A stretch of 44,663 bases of DNA, taken from the NCBI GenBank assembly GCA_002457675.1, contig NTKK01000011.1:1-44663 (forward strand). The letters are read 5' to 3'. Origin of the DNA: Bacteroidetes bacterium MED-G17. Its GTDB lineage: Bacteria; Bacteroidota; Bacteroidia; NS11-12g; UBA9320. How positions within the stretch are numbered: the first letter of the stretch is position 1; every line of letters begins with the position of its first letter. The translations under genes and the position numbers were made by a program. Below are positions 7,817 through 17,310 of this stretch, piece by piece. A model generated the notes under the pieces. The model did no database searches. It worked only from the letters and a program-made list of their open reading frames with translations, and was not told the origin of the DNA.

Positions 7817-9055
7817 ATGAGTATAGGACTAATCGAATCATTTTCCGAATTTAAAGAATTCAAAAACATTGACCGCGCCACAATGATGCAAGTAATGGAG
7901 GATGTATTTAGGCAAATGCTCCGCAAAAAATATGGCACAGACGATAATTTCGATGTAATTATCAATACTGAACAAGGAGATTTAGAAATTTACCGAAATA
8001 GAAAAATTGTAGATAATCTTGAAGTAGAGGACGATAACCTTGACATTGCTATTGACCAAGCAAAATTGCTTGAAGAAGACTATGAAATTGGAGAAGAAGC
8101 CATTGAAGAAATTCATATGGAAGACTTTGGGAGAAGAACCATCCTTACTGCACGACAAACGCTAGTTACAAGAATTATGGAATTAGAAAAGGATGAACTT
8201 TATACCAAATATAAAGATAGAGTAGGCGAAATTGTAGTTGGAGAAGTTTACCAAATTTGGAAACGCGAGATGATGGTACTTGATGATGAAGGAAATGAAC
8301 TAATTATTCCAAAAGATCAAATGATACCAAGAGATTTTTACAAAAAAGGCGACAACATCAGAGCCGTTGTATTCTCTGTAGAAATGTACAATGGGAATCC
8401 AAAAATTATCCTCTCTAGAACTGCTCCTATATTCCTCGAAAGACTTTTTGAACTTGAAGTGCCCGAAATACTTGACGGCCTAATTACCATTAAAAAAATA
8501 GTAAGAGAACCTGGAGAAAGAGCAAAAGTAGCCGTAGAAAGTTATGATGATCGCATTGATCCAGTTGGTGCATGTGTTGGCATGAAAGGCGCGAGAATTC
8601 ATGGGATTGTCAGAGAGCTTCGAAATGAAAATATCGATGTTATTAATTACACAACTAACAACGTTCTGTATATCCAAAGATGCCTCAGCCCAGCAAAAAT
8701 TTCAAATATTAATATCATTACCAAAGAAGAGAGAGCTGAAGCATACCTTGCTGCAGATCAAGTAAGTTTAGCCATAGGTAAAGGTGGACACAACATCAAA
8801 TTGGCAGGAAAATTAACCGGCTTTGAAATTGATGTTTTTAGAGAAGATTTGGCAAATGACGAAACTGATGTAGATTTGGATGAATTTTCGGATGAAATCG
8901 ACGGATGGATAATTGATGAATTTAAGGCTATAGGCTTAGATACCGCAAAAAGCGTCCTTGAGGTTGAAAACGAAGATTTAATTGCAAGAACTGATCTCGA
9001 ATCAGAAACGATTGTTGAGATTAAGCGCATCTTAGAATCTGAATTTGAAGACTGA
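7817..9055 (+). CDS. nusA: Transcription termination/antitermination factor NusA
   Basis: 412 residues, in the usual size range for a NusA without the extra C-terminal repeats of proteobacteria. The N-terminal RNA-polymerase-binding domain (1 to about 125) is followed by an S1 domain (about 130-200, GEIVVGEVYQIWKREMMVLD) and two KH domains: one around PVGACVGMKGARI (about 250-262) and one around LAIGKGGHNIKLA (about 317-329). A short acidic helix-hairpin-helix-like tail closes the protein. NusA modulates pausing, termination and antitermination, and in other bacteria regulates its own operon. It is followed after 87 bases by infB, with a stem-loop in that gap. Confidence 0.93.
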   Translation: MSIGLIESFSEFKEFKNIDRATMMQVMEDVFRQMLRKKYGTDDNFDVIINTEQGDLEIYRNRKIVDNLEVEDDNLDIAIDQAKLLEEDYEIGEEAIEEIHMEDFGRRTILTARQTLVTRIMELEKDELYTKYKDRVGEIVVGEVYQIWKREMMVLDDEGNELIIPKDQMIPRDFYKKGDNIRAVVFSVEMYNGNPKIILSRTAPIFLERLFELEVPEILDGLITIKKIVREPGERAKVAVESYDDRIDPVGACVGMKGARIHGIVRELRNENIDVINYTTNNVLYIQRCLSPAKISNINIITKEERAEAYLAADQVSLAIGKGGHNIKLAGKLTGFEIDVFREDLANDETDVDLDEFSDEIDGWIIDEFKAIGLDTAKSVLEVENEDLIARTDLESETIVEIKRILESEFED

Positions 9056-9074
9056 TGAAGGCAAATAGAAAAAT

Positions 9075-9115
9075 CCAAACCAAATGAAAAACTTTGTTTT
9101 TTATTGGGTTTTTGG
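9075..9115 (+). promoter_or_regulatory. Long imperfect stem-loop between nusA and infB
   Basis: The left arm 9075-9092 and right arm 9096-9115 pair around a TTT loop. From the loop outward: ten pairs (one G-U), an A-G mismatch, then CC-AAA against TTT-GG, a two-T bulge, and a last CC/GG. No U-run follows, so it is not a standard terminator. It may be an RNA-processing or attenuation element before infB. The region is AT-rich, so part of the pairing could be chance; the matched CC/GG pairs argue against that. Confidence 0.4.
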
Positions 9116-9142
9116 TTTATTGAATAAGTATTTAAAAACAAT

Positions 9143-11848
9143 TTGGCAGCCAAGTCAAAAACATACCGTATCCAAAAAGTCGCCGTGGAACTCAATGTTT
9201 CCTTTGGTAAACTTATTGAGCACCTCAACGAAAATAATTTCGATGTAGAAGATAAAATTACAGCAAAAATTTCTCAAGAAATGTATGACCTACTTCAGGC
9301 ACATTTCTCCGCAGATAAAGAAGCAAAAGAAGAATCTTTAAGTCTAAGAAGAACTGAAAAAGTCGAAAAACAAAATATTCACGCGCAATCCCAAAAGAAA
9401 GATATCCCCAAAAAACAAACTGAAGAGGAAATTATTCTTATCAAAGACACCGGACTTTCTACTGCACCTACTGAATCCTCAAACAAAACAGAGGAAAAAC
9501 AGAATTCTGCAGAAGAAACTCCACCAATAAAAGAAGAGAACAAGCAAGAAAAAGAACTAGACGAAATTCTAGAAAAAAATAAATTACCTGGTATTAAAGT
9601 CCTAGACAAAATAGACCTCAACCCAAAAAAGAAAGTTGATACTCCAGAAAACACAAATCAAATAAATGCCTTATCAGAAGAACAAACGATTGAGGATAAA
9701 CTAGAACCTCTTGAGAAAATACCAACGCCATCAGAAGAGAATAAACCGAAAGAGGAAGAATCTGAAAAACCCCTTATCAAACCCCAGTATGAAAAACTAA
9801 AAGGTCTGTCGGTAAAAGGTAAGATAGAATTAAAAACACCAATAGAAAAGAAAAAGGAAGAACCAAAAAAAGGAAATACCGACGAAGAAGATGTCAAAAA
9901 GAAAAAAAGACGTCGGAGAAAAGTTATCTCTAAAACCGGACAAACATCAACAAGTTCAAAACCAAATAACAAAAAGACTACCCATAATAAGTTTCAACGC
10001 AATAGAAATACAGGAAATCGAGCGAAACACCGCCAGAAAAAAAGGGATAACATTCGAAAAAATATTGAACAAACTCAAGAACAAAATATACTTGACAGCA
10101 AAATACTACAAGTTACAGAATTTGTAACTGCCAATGAACTGGCAAACCTAATGGACATTAATGTCAATCAAATAATTACTGCCTGTTTCAGTTTGGGCAT
10201 GATGATTTCAATTAACCAAAGACTTGACGCAGAAACAATTGAATTATTAGCTGAAGAATTCGAATATGAAATCGAATTTATAGATGCTGAAACACAAATT
10301 GATATTGTAGAAGAGATTGATAACGAAGAGGATATGCAAGAAAGACCCCCAATTGTTACTATAATGGGGCACGTTGATCATGGAAAAACATCCCTTCTAG
10401 ACCATATTAGAAACACAAATGTTATTGCAGGTGAAGCAGGTGGAATTACTCAGCATGTTGCAGCATATGAAGTTACGTTAGAAGACGATAGAAAAATTAC
10501 TTTCATTGATACGCCCGGTCACGAAGCGTTTACCGCGATGAGAGCGAGAGGAGCAAAAGTTACAGATATGGCCATCATTGTAATCGCCGCAGACGACCGA
10601 GTGATGCCGCAAACAAAAGAAGCAATTTCACATGCACAAGCAGCCGATGTACCTATAGTGTTTGCATTCAACAAAATTGACAAGGATACTGCAAATCCAG
10701 ATAAAATAAGGGAAGAACTCTCAGCAATGAATATACTTGTTGAAGAGTGGGGAGGGCAGTTTCAAGCACAAGAAATTTCTGCAAAAACTGGACTCAACGT
10801 AGACGAACTACTTGAAAAAGTTCTACTGGAATCAGAAATACTAGAGCTCAAAGCAAATCCAAATAAAAAAGCAAAAGGGACAATCCTTGAAGCCAGAATG
10901 GAAAAAGGAATGGGTGTGTACACCTCAGTCCTCGTACAAGAAGGTACCTTGAAAGTCGGAGATTCAATACTTGGAGGATCAAACTTTGGAAAGGTAAAAG
11001 CGCTTTTTAATGAAAGAGGACAAAGAATACAAATTGCTGGCCCTTCGGCACCAGTTGGTATGTTGGGGTTCAACTCTCCACCAACTGCAGGTGATATTTT
11101 TCAAGTTCTGGGAACAGAACAAGAAGTAAAAGAAATCGCAAGTAAAAGACAACAGTTACAAAGAGAGCAAGGCATACGAGCCAAAAAACTTATCACTCTT
11201 GACGAAATTGGACGAAGACTTGCTATCGGCAACTTCAAAGAGCTTAATCTCATTATCAAAGGTGATGTGGACGGATCGGTAGAAGCGCTTGGAGATTCCC
11301 TTTTGAAACTCTCTACAGAAGAAATCCAAGTCAATGTGATATATAAATCTGTAGGTGCAATTACAGAATCAGATGTTCTTTTGGCCACCGCCTCCGAAGC
11401 TATAATTATCGGTTTTCAAGTAAGACCTACACCTTCTGCTAAAAAAATAGCTATAGATGAAGGAGTAGAAATAAAAACCTATTCAGTAATCTACAAAGCT
11501 ATTGAAGAAGTAAAAGCTGCAATGGAGGGTATGTTAGAGCCAGATATTGAGGAAAAAGAAATTGGTTCAATTGAGGTACGTGATGTATTTAAAATAAGTA
11601 AAGTGGGCACCATTGCAGGTTGTTATGTACTCAATGGAGAAGTCAAAAGAGACTCGAAAATCCGGATTATCCGAGATGGAGTCGTGATACATGACGGACT
11701 TCTTGAAAGTTTGAAACGTTTTAAAGATGACGTAAAAGAAGTTAAAAAGGGCTATGAATGCGGACTTCAAATAAAAAACTTTAATGACATCCAAATAGAA
11801 GATATGTTGGAGGTGTACCAAGAAGTGGAAATCAAAAGAAAACTCTAA
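9143..11848 (+). CDS. infB: Translation initiation factor IF-2
   Basis: 901 residues. An N-terminal IF2N helix domain ([17 protein letters not shown], about 12-28) is followed by a long charged Lys/Glu-rich linker with an Arg/Lys block (KKKKRRRRK near 253), then a second IF2-N domain (about 320-375). The GTPase domain shows G1 GHVDHGKTS at 409-417, G3 DTPGHEAF near 455-462 and G4 NKID near 510. Domains II-IV complete the factor. IF-2 brings initiator tRNA to the 30S subunit. The start is TTG at 9143: it is the only start giving the family N-terminus ([14 protein letters not shown]), and no in-frame ATG is nearby. It lies downstream of a stem-loop in the rimP-nusA operon. Confidence 0.95.
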   Translation: MAAKSKTYRIQKVAVELNVSFGKLIEHLNENNFDVEDKITAKISQEMYDLLQAHFSADKEAKEESLSLRRTEKVEKQNIHAQSQKKDIPKKQTEEEIILIKDTGLSTAPTESSNKTEEKQNSAEETPPIKEENKQEKELDEILEKNKLPGIKVLDKIDLNPKKKVDTPENTNQINALSEEQTIEDKLEPLEKIPTPSEENKPKEEESEKPLIKPQYEKLKGLSVKGKIELKTPIEKKKEEPKKGNTDEEDVKKKKRRRRKVISKTGQTSTSSKPNNKKTTHNKFQRNRNTGNRAKHRQKKRDNIRKNIEQTQEQNILDSKILQVTEFVTANELANLMDINVNQIITACFSLGMMISINQRLDAETIELLAEEFEYEIEFIDAETQIDIVEEIDNEEDMQERPPIVTIMGHVDHGKTSLLDHIRNTNVIAGEAGGITQHVAAYEVTLEDDRKITFIDTPGHEAFTAMRARGAKVTDMAIIVIAADDRVMPQTKEAISHAQAADVPIVFAFNKIDKDTANPDKIREELSAMNILVEEWGGQFQAQEISAKTGLNVDELLEKVLLESEILELKANPNKKAKGTILEARMEKGMGVYTSVLVQEGTLKVGDSILGGSNFGKVKALFNERGQRIQIAGPSAPVGMLGFNSPPTAGDIFQVLGTEQEVKEIASKRQQLQREQGIRAKKLITLDEIGRRLAIGNFKELNLIIKGDVDGSVEALGDSLLKLSTEEIQVNVIYKSVGAITESDVLLATASEAIIIGFQVRPTPSAKKIAIDEGVEIKTYSVIYKAIEEVKAAMEGMLEPDIEEKEIGSIEVRDVFKISKVGTIAGCYVLNGEVKRDSKIRIIRDGVVIHDGLLESLKRFKDDVKEVKKGYECGLQIKNFNDIQIEDMLEVYQEVEIKRKL

Positions 11849-11890
11849 GCATCTTATCAAATCATTCTGAATTTTCAAATTATCATATTT

Positions 11891-14287
11891 ATGAAAAAGT
11901 ATATTCAATTATCTGCAATCATTCTGTTGGTTTTTTCTTTTAACACTTCTTCCTTGGGACAATCCTATATTCATTACTTTGCTGATGAAGGATCTCACCC
12001 TAGAGAACATGCTGTGGATATGCAGCACATGAAAGTCGAGGTGCGCTTTGAACCACAAAAAAAATTGGTCAAAGGAGTCGTCAACCATGAATTTCAAGTT
12101 ATTCGTAATCAAATAGATACACTATTTTTTGACGGCCCAAAAATAAAAATTATCGAAGCCAAATTAGATGGGCAAGTACTGGCTTTTAAATATTTTGATA
12201 AAGGTGTTGGTGTTTACTTTGAGCCCGCCCTTAAATGGGGTGAAAAGCACAAAATTGAATTTACCTACGAGGCAACTCCCCGAAAAGGTATTTACTTTAT
12301 AGGTTGGAATACACCAAAAATTACGGATCCAATCAATCAAACACGAAAACAAATTTGGACACAAGGTCAAGGTATTGACAACCGCTATTGGATACCCATG
12401 TATGACAATATGAATGACAAGTTTACAACCGAGACTATCGTTCATTTCCCAAAAGCATACAAAGTTTTGTCTAATGGCAAATTGCTTTCGGCAAAAAAAC
12501 AGCAAGATAATATAAGATGGCATTATCGAATGGAGCAACCCCATTCAGGTTATCTGCTAATGTTGGGTATTGGTGACTTTGAAATCAAAAAATCCAAAAC
12601 AAAAACTGGTATACCAGTTCAATTTTGGTATTACCCACAACACCCTGAAAGACTAAAATGGAGTTCCATGTATACCGAAAATATGATTGAATTTTTGGAA
12701 AATGAAACGGGTATACCTTACCCTTGGGGTGGCGATGGTTATAGCCAAATTATGGTGCAAGACTTTATTTACGGAGCTATGGAAAATACCACTGCAACGA
12801 TTTTTGGCGATTTCTTTTGGGTAGATGAAAGATCCTTTAATGACAGAAATTATATTGGTGTCAACGCACACGAATTAACACACCAATGGTTTGGTGATTT
12901 AATAACCGCCCGAACAGCTGCAGACAACTGGTTGCATGAAAGTTGGGCAACTTATTACGCAAAACTATTTAAAGCTTCCGTGTACGGAGATGACCTACTC
13001 AAATGGGAGCAAAGAAATGAGCAAATTAGTGCGATTAACGCATCAAAAAAAAATCTCTACCCAATAAGACACACTCAAGCCGGCACGGCTAGATGGTACC
13101 CCAAAGGTTCACATGTTATACAAATGCTGCGTCATATTGTTGGCGATCAAGATTTCAAAAGAGTAATTAAATGGTATCTAACAGAACACCAATTTGCCAA
13201 TGTGGAAACCAATGACTTTTACCAAGCATTTCAAGATGTTTTGGGTCTAAATTTGGATTGGTTTTTCAACCAATGGATTTGGCACGGCGGAGAACCTAAA
13301 TACAAAGTAAAATATGAAAACTTCGGACAAAAAATATGGGTTTCTGTTGACCAAATTCACCAAAGGGATGACAACGTAGGGCTTTTCAAAATGCCCATTC
13401 AAATTCAAGTAAATTTCAAAGACGGAAGTCAAAGCAATAAAAATGTGTGGGTAGAAAATAAACATCATGATATATTCTTTGAGAATGTTGAAGAAAAAGA
13501 GGTTAGCTATGTTCTATTTGATGTCAACTCTGAAATTTTAAAACAAGTACAATTTGAGAAACCCTATCCTGAATTGGCTGCACAATTTCAACATGCTAAA
13601 CATATGATTGATCGGTACGATGCACTTTTAGCACTTCAAACAGAAAGTATTGAAAAGAAAAGAGAGCTGCTACAAATCGCTTTAAATAAAGAAACTTTTG
13701 AAGAGATTTTATCAGAAATTGTAAGGCAACTCGCCTCGGATCATAAATCACAAGAAACCTTGATAGAATGGCTATATTCTGCCTCTGTGCAAGTCCAAAG
13801 AGCTTATCTTTCTTCTGCAAAAATAAACCAATACAACAAAGCTTTTTTTGTAAGCGCACTTGAACACAAGTCATACAACAATATGCTTATCGCCCTTACA
13901 AAATTGGCAGCCTCTTTCCCGACGGAAGTAAAATTATTTACCGAAAAAGTTGATGAAATAAGAGGCTCTGCACAAATGATTCATCTAAAAAAGTTAGAGC
14001 TTTTAGAAAATTGGGAACAAATCGTACCATTCACAAGTAACTTATATGAATTCCGAACCCGAATTTCTGCCATTAATACGCTCAAACGAAACGGTTTTGT
14101 AAACTCAGAATTTATTGACAATCTTCTAGACGCAGTAGTTTCAACAAACCGTCGCTTGGCTTCACCAGCAAAAATTTGTTTACAATATCTTGCGCAACAA
14201 AATACCTTAAAGCAACAAATTCAAAAGCAGATTATTCTAAATTCTTTTAATGAAGAAGAATTGATTTTGCTAGATGCATTTAGATAA
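11891..14287 (+). CDS. M1-family zinc aminopeptidase, secreted
   Basis: 798 residues with a signal peptide (MKKYIQLSAIILLVFSFN..., cleavage probably after SLG or GQ). The gluzincin motif HELTH is at 327-331 with the third zinc ligand E350 in WLHESWA, and the exopeptidase motif GAMEN is at 295-299. These define the M1 family, which removes N-terminal residues from peptides. The catalytic domain is followed by a C-terminal helical region without a visible type IX sorting domain, so a periplasmic location is inferred. It starts 42 bases after infB, with no terminator seen between, so partial read-through is possible. It converges on the MarR gene with 47 bases between. Confidence 0.92.
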   Translation: MKKYIQLSAIILLVFSFNTSSLGQSYIHYFADEGSHPREHAVDMQHMKVEVRFEPQKKLVKGVVNHEFQVIRNQIDTLFFDGPKIKIIEAKLDGQVLAFKYFDKGVGVYFEPALKWGEKHKIEFTYEATPRKGIYFIGWNTPKITDPINQTRKQIWTQGQGIDNRYWIPMYDNMNDKFTTETIVHFPKAYKVLSNGKLLSAKKQQDNIRWHYRMEQPHSGYLLMLGIGDFEIKKSKTKTGIPVQFWYYPQHPERLKWSSMYTENMIEFLENETGIPYPWGGDGYSQIMVQDFIYGAMENTTATIFGDFFWVDERSFNDRNYIGVNAHELTHQWFGDLITARTAADNWLHESWATYYAKLFKASVYGDDLLKWEQRNEQISAINASKKNLYPIRHTQAGTARWYPKGSHVIQMLRHIVGDQDFKRVIKWYLTEHQFANVETNDFYQAFQDVLGLNLDWFFNQWIWHGGEPKYKVKYENFGQKIWVSVDQIHQRDDNVGLFKMPIQIQVNFKDGSQSNKNVWVENKHHDIFFENVEEKEVSYVLFDVNSEILKQVQFEKPYPELAAQFQHAKHMIDRYDALLALQTESIEKKRELLQIALNKETFEEILSEIVRQLASDHKSQETLIEWLYSASVQVQRAYLSSAKINQYNKAFFVSALEHKSYNNMLIALTKLAASFPTEVKLFTEKVDEIRGSAQMIHLKKLELLENWEQIVPFTSNLYEFRTRISAINTLKRNGFVNSEFIDNLLDAVVSTNRRLASPAKICLQYLAQQNTLKQQIQKQIILNSFNEEELILLDAFR

Positions 14288-14334
14288 CATCAAACAAAAA
14301 AATGTCTGAATTATACTTTTAGATATTTACCAAA

Positions 14335-14787
14335 CTATACCCTAATCTTATCAAGCAGTTTGTTGAGATTTTTTAACTCTTTCTTACTTAAGTTGTAAAA
14401 GATTTGGTCCATTTTGTTCAATTCATTTGATACCAAATCAAACTTTTCTTTTCCATCTTGAGTTAGTGAAATAAGCGAACATCTTTTATCTAATTTACTT
14501 TTGCTTTTGTTCACCAAATTCTTCTCTACCATTCTTCCAAGTAATCTGGGTACATCTGAGTCATTTTCCAACAAATTTGATTTTATATCCACTACGCTAA
14601 TGCTTCTTTTGTCATGATTGTCTAGTATCCGAAGTATATTAAATTGTTGATGTGTGATTCCAAATTGCTTGAAAAATTGAGCTATTTTTCCTTTGGTCCA
14701 CTGTCCGGTATAATGAATATTTATTTGGATCTTTTCCCAATCGTTTCGGAATCCACTAAGGCCTAATTCCTTCTTAAGTTTTGCCAC
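14335..14787 (-). CDS. MarR-family transcriptional regulator
   Basis: 150 residues with the winged-helix arrangement of MarR proteins: dimerisation helix at the N-terminus, HTH around ITHQQFNILRIL through ISVVDIKSNLLENDSDVPRL (about 45-85), the wing DKRCSLISLTQDGKEKF (about 100-116) and a C-terminal dimerisation helix. No ligand or target can be read from it. The start is GTG at 14785-14787, just four bases after an exact -7 box (TAACTTTG, 14792-14799), so the transcript may begin at or near the start codon. The nearest later Met lies in the wing region, so an internal start would destroy the fold. It is followed by no partner gene in the same direction. Confidence 0.85.
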   Translation of the reverse strand: MAKLKKELGLSGFRNDWEKIQINIHYTGQWTKGKIAQFFKQFGITHQQFNILRILDNHDKRSISVVDIKSNLLENDSDVPRLLGRMVEKNLVNKSKSKLDKRCSLISLTQDGKEKFDLVSNELNKMDQIFYNLSKKELKNLNKLLDKIRV

Positions 14788-14791
14788 AAGG

Positions 14792-14799
14792 CAAAGTTA
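14792..14799 (-). promoter_or_regulatory. -7 promoter box of the MarR gene
   Basis: TAACTTTG on the minus strand matches TAnnTTTG exactly and ends four bases before the GTG start. This spacing predicts a leaderless or near-leaderless mRNA. Confidence 0.5.
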
Positions 14800-14925
14800 A
14801 TAAATTGTTAAATTTTTTGTTGCATCGAAAATTGAGTGGATAGAAAAAAAATAAAAACCAAAAAATACGCACTGCTTAAATATCACGAATTTGATCTATC
14901 TCTATAACTCTAAATATAAAAAAAA

Positions 14926-15723
14926 TTACTCTAACCTCCCTAAAACCTCTAATTTTATAAAAAGAGTTGTAAAAGGTCTTACGCCCATTCTTTGTTGGTC
15001 CTTAAAGGCCAAATCAAATGGGATAATTACATTAGCCTTTTCTCCAATAGCCATATTGAGTAACGCAATTTTTACACCTGGCAATAGGGTGTCCGAAACA
15101 TTTAGGTCAATCCCATGCTGCGGATGGCTACTTTGTATAATATTCCCTTTTAAATCAAAAATATTTAAATCAACTTTAACTTTCTGCCCTAGAGTTAAAT
15201 TGGGCAATTCCTTTTTGACTTTTTTATGCAGATAAAAACTGTTATTCGTATCCAATTTATTGATAGGCCATCCTTGTTTCTTTATATATTTTCTGATTTG
15301 TACCGCCTCAAAGCTTTTCATGGTATCATAGTGTTCTTCTTTACTTAGTACATCATGGATCATCAACCCAAATTTTATCTCTTGACCAGGCTCAAAATCT
15401 TTTTTGTAATTAATTTTTAACCTTTCGGTATCCAAAGAGTCCAACTTCATACTGACTTCTATAGAATCCAATTGCCTTAGTTTGACAAAAATTCGAGGCC
15501 AAATTCCATTATTCACGGTATCCTCTACCTGATATTTTTGTTTTCGTTTTTGACCTAATCCATAGGTAGAAAACAAAACAAAATCCTTGGGCTCAATTTT
15601 TCTTCCTTCACCCTTAAAAGTCCAGCATAGTGTAAGGTCTTTTGTTGAATGACAATCTTTTCTCCTGCAAGAAACCATAGAACCCAAAAGCCATAAAATC
15701 AAAAAAATCCTAGAACAGCTCAT
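14926..15723 (-). CDS. FKBP-like peptidyl-prolyl isomerase lipoprotein, possibly degenerate
   Basis: 265 residues beginning MSCSRIFLILWLLGSMVSC, a lipoprotein signal with the lipid-anchored cysteine in GSMVSC. The C-terminal half resembles an FKBP domain: LTLGQKVKVDLNIFDLKG (about 174-191), then PGVKIALLNMAIGEKANVII and ending TTLFIKLEVL. The first half has a similar pattern (DFVLFSTYGL, FEPGQEIKFGLMI) and may be a second, diverged FKBP fold. The usual aromatic and FD-pocket residues of active FKBPs seem replaced, so catalysis is doubtful. I chose the ATG at 15723; the longer reading (from 15858) lacks a signal peptide and lies inside nrnA. It overlaps the nrnA end by 14 bases. Confidence 0.7.
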   Translation of the reverse strand: MSCSRIFLILWLLGSMVSCRRKDCHSTKDLTLCWTFKGEGRKIEPKDFVLFSTYGLGQKRKQKYQVEDTVNNGIWPRIFVKLRQLDSIEVSMKLDSLDTERLKINYKKDFEPGQEIKFGLMIHDVLSKEEHYDTMKSFEAVQIRKYIKKQGWPINKLDTNNSFYLHKKVKKELPNLTLGQKVKVDLNIFDLKGNIIQSSHPQHGIDLNVSDTLLPGVKIALLNMAIGEKANVIIPFDLAFKDQQRMGVRPFTTLFIKLEVLGRLE

Positions 15724-16720
15724 CTTTATGCTCTCTAATTTTTTGTTTAAATTTTTCAATTGTTTCTTCCAAGCCCATCTTTGATCTTCCGCCAGCTGCT
15801 TTTTGATGACCGCCTCCCTCAAAATATTTTTGTGAAAATAAGTTGACCTTAAATCCACTTTTGGTTCTAAATGATATTTTCACCATGTCTTGACGTTCCA
15901 CAAAAAGTGCTGACAAAAGAACCCCATCAATTCCTAAACCAAAGTTCGCAAAGCCTTCAGTATCTCCAGTTTGAACATTAAATTGCTTCAATTCATTCTT
16001 ATCCAAAGCTGTTATAGCCACGGGCATATCTTCCATTACAGCAAGTTTATGGTACAAAACATAACCTACTAGGCGTGTTCTCGATAGTTTACCTCGATCA
16101 AATACCAACTCATGAATTTTACTTGTTTGAATACCTAAGTCATGAACCTTTTTGGCCACCAAATGAGTAATTGCTGTGGTACTATCATGCCGAAAAGATC
16201 CTGTATCAGTCATAATGCCCACGTATAGACATTTTGCTGCCTCTAGGTTCATCCAATTTTCGTGATCAAATGTTGCAACAAATTGGTAAATTAACTCAGC
16301 TGTGCTACTTGCTTTGGGGTTCCAAAATCGGAAATCATCAAAACCTTCAGGATACTCGTGGTGATCAATCATTACCTTTTTTGACTTTGAATTTTTCGCC
16401 AAGGCGCTCAAATCATTGATTCGTGATAGATTATTAAAGTCTAAACAAAAAAGAATATCCGCATTTTCAACAAACTCTTTAGCTTTTTCTGGATTTACAT
16501 CATAATTGACAATTTCTTGCTGTCCTGGCATCCAATTAAAATTCGAAGAATAATCTGTAGGACTTACCACCGTTACTTGCCAACCTTTTGATTTAAAGAA
16601 ATGATATAAGCCAAGCGAACTTCCTAAAGCATCACCATCTGGCTTATGATGTGTGGTGATAACCAAAGACACTTCTTTATTCAATAAAGGCCAAAGCTTT
16701 TGACAAGTATTTTCTAACAT
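15710..16720 (-). CDS. nrnA: DHH-family phosphoesterase (NrnA-type oligoribonuclease / pAp phosphatase)
   Basis: 336 residues. The DHH domain contains HHKPDGDALGSSLGL (about 24-38), the metal-binding LCLDFN region near 90 and IDHHEYPE (DHH motif, about 118-125). The C-terminal DHHA1 domain has the substrate-binding GGGHQKAAGGRS near 303-314. Family enzymes of this type degrade short RNA and dephosphorylate pAp (3'-phosphoadenosine 5'-phosphate); some are instead pGpG or c-di-AMP intermediates' hydrolases, which sequence alone cannot separate. It is divergent from ndk with 54 bases between. Its end overlaps the start of the lipoprotein gene, indicating one transcript. Confidence 0.88.
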   Translation of the reverse strand: MLENTCQKLWPLLNKEVSLVITTHHKPDGDALGSSLGLYHFFKSKGWQVTVVSPTDYSSNFNWMPGQQEIVNYDVNPEKAKEFVENADILFCLDFNNLSRINDLSALAKNSKSKKVMIDHHEYPEGFDDFRFWNPKASSTAELIYQFVATFDHENWMNLEAAKCLYVGIMTDTGSFRHDSTTAITHLVAKKVHDLGIQTSKIHELVFDRGKLSRTRLVGYVLYHKLAVMEDMPVAITALDKNELKQFNVQTGDTEGFANFGLGIDGVLLSALFVERQDMVKISFRTKSGFKVNLFSQKYFEGGGHQKAAGGRSKMGLEETIEKFKQKIREHKDELF

Positions 16721-16756
16721 TGGAGAACAAAACTCGTAAAAAACCTTTGGGAAACA

Positions 16757-16764
16757 TATTTTTG
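16757..16764 (+). promoter_or_regulatory. -7 promoter box of ndk
   Basis: TATTTTTG is an exact TAnnTTTG match ending 10 bases before the ndk ATG. It lies in the 54-base divergent gap with nrnA. Confidence 0.5.
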
Positions 16765-16774
16765 CCTTTAAAAG

Positions 16775-17194
16775 ATGGCAAGTAATAGAACTTTTACAAT
16801 GATAAAGCCTGATGCCGTAGAAAATGGGTACGCGGGCGCAATTCTCAACGAAATCATTGAAGCGGGATTTTCCGTAAAAGCATTAAAATTCACTCAACTT
16901 TCTAGGGTACAAGCACAATCTTTCTATGGTGTACATAAAGAACGTCCTTTCTTTGGTGATTTGGTAGAATTTATGATCTCTGGACCTATCTATGCCGCCA
17001 TTTTAGAAAAAGACCAAGCAGTAGCAGATTTCAGAACATTAATTGGTGCTACAAACCCCAAAGAAGCTAAAGAAGGAACAATCCGCAATAAATACGCGCA
17101 AAGTATCGATGCCAACGCTATTCATGGTTCTGACAGTGACGAAAATGCCGCAGTGGAGGGGAGTTTCTTTTTTTCGCAGCTTGAAATAATTTAA
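16775..17194 (+). CDS. ndk: Nucleoside diphosphate kinase
   Basis: 139 residues, the full length of the family. It begins [11 protein letters not shown] (nucleotide-binding) and contains the active-site motif NAIHGSDS with phospho-accepting H117. The enzyme transfers the gamma phosphate between nucleoside triphosphates and diphosphates through a phosphohistidine, balancing NTP and dNTP pools in the cytoplasm. It appears to be a single-gene transcript with its own promoter box; the 116-base gap to prc shows no convincing terminator. Confidence 0.96.
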   Translation: MASNRTFTMIKPDAVENGYAGAILNEIIEAGFSVKALKFTQLSRVQAQSFYGVHKERPFFGDLVEFMISGPIYAAILEKDQAVADFRTLIGATNPKEAKEGTIRNKYAQSIDANAIHGSDSDENAAVEGSFFFSQLEII

Positions 17195-17310
17195 CTTTCC
17201 TTGCTTATCATCTAAAAATTGAAGACCATTTTTTATGTACTTCAAGTATACTCTTTCTATTTTTTGCATTATGCCACAACAAAATGTTATATTCATCCAC
17301 TAATTAGAGA

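Noticed and set aside
9658-9972. 104-residue antisense frame within infB
   Set aside because: It mirrors the low-complexity Lys/Glu linker of IF-2 and shows Ser/Phe-rich composition typical of a shadow frame.
11891-14287. Type IX sorting domain on the M1 aminopeptidase
   Set aside because: The C-terminus is helical and ends LILLDAFR, without the beta-rich sorting-domain motifs.
15724-15858. Longer reading of the FKBP-like gene from 15858
   Set aside because: It buries the lipoprotein signal peptide at residue 46 and lies entirely within nrnA.
17240-17260. Palindrome-like GTACTTCAAGTATAC after ndk as an operator or terminator
   Set aside because: The pairing is short and imperfect, with no U run and no second copy nearby.
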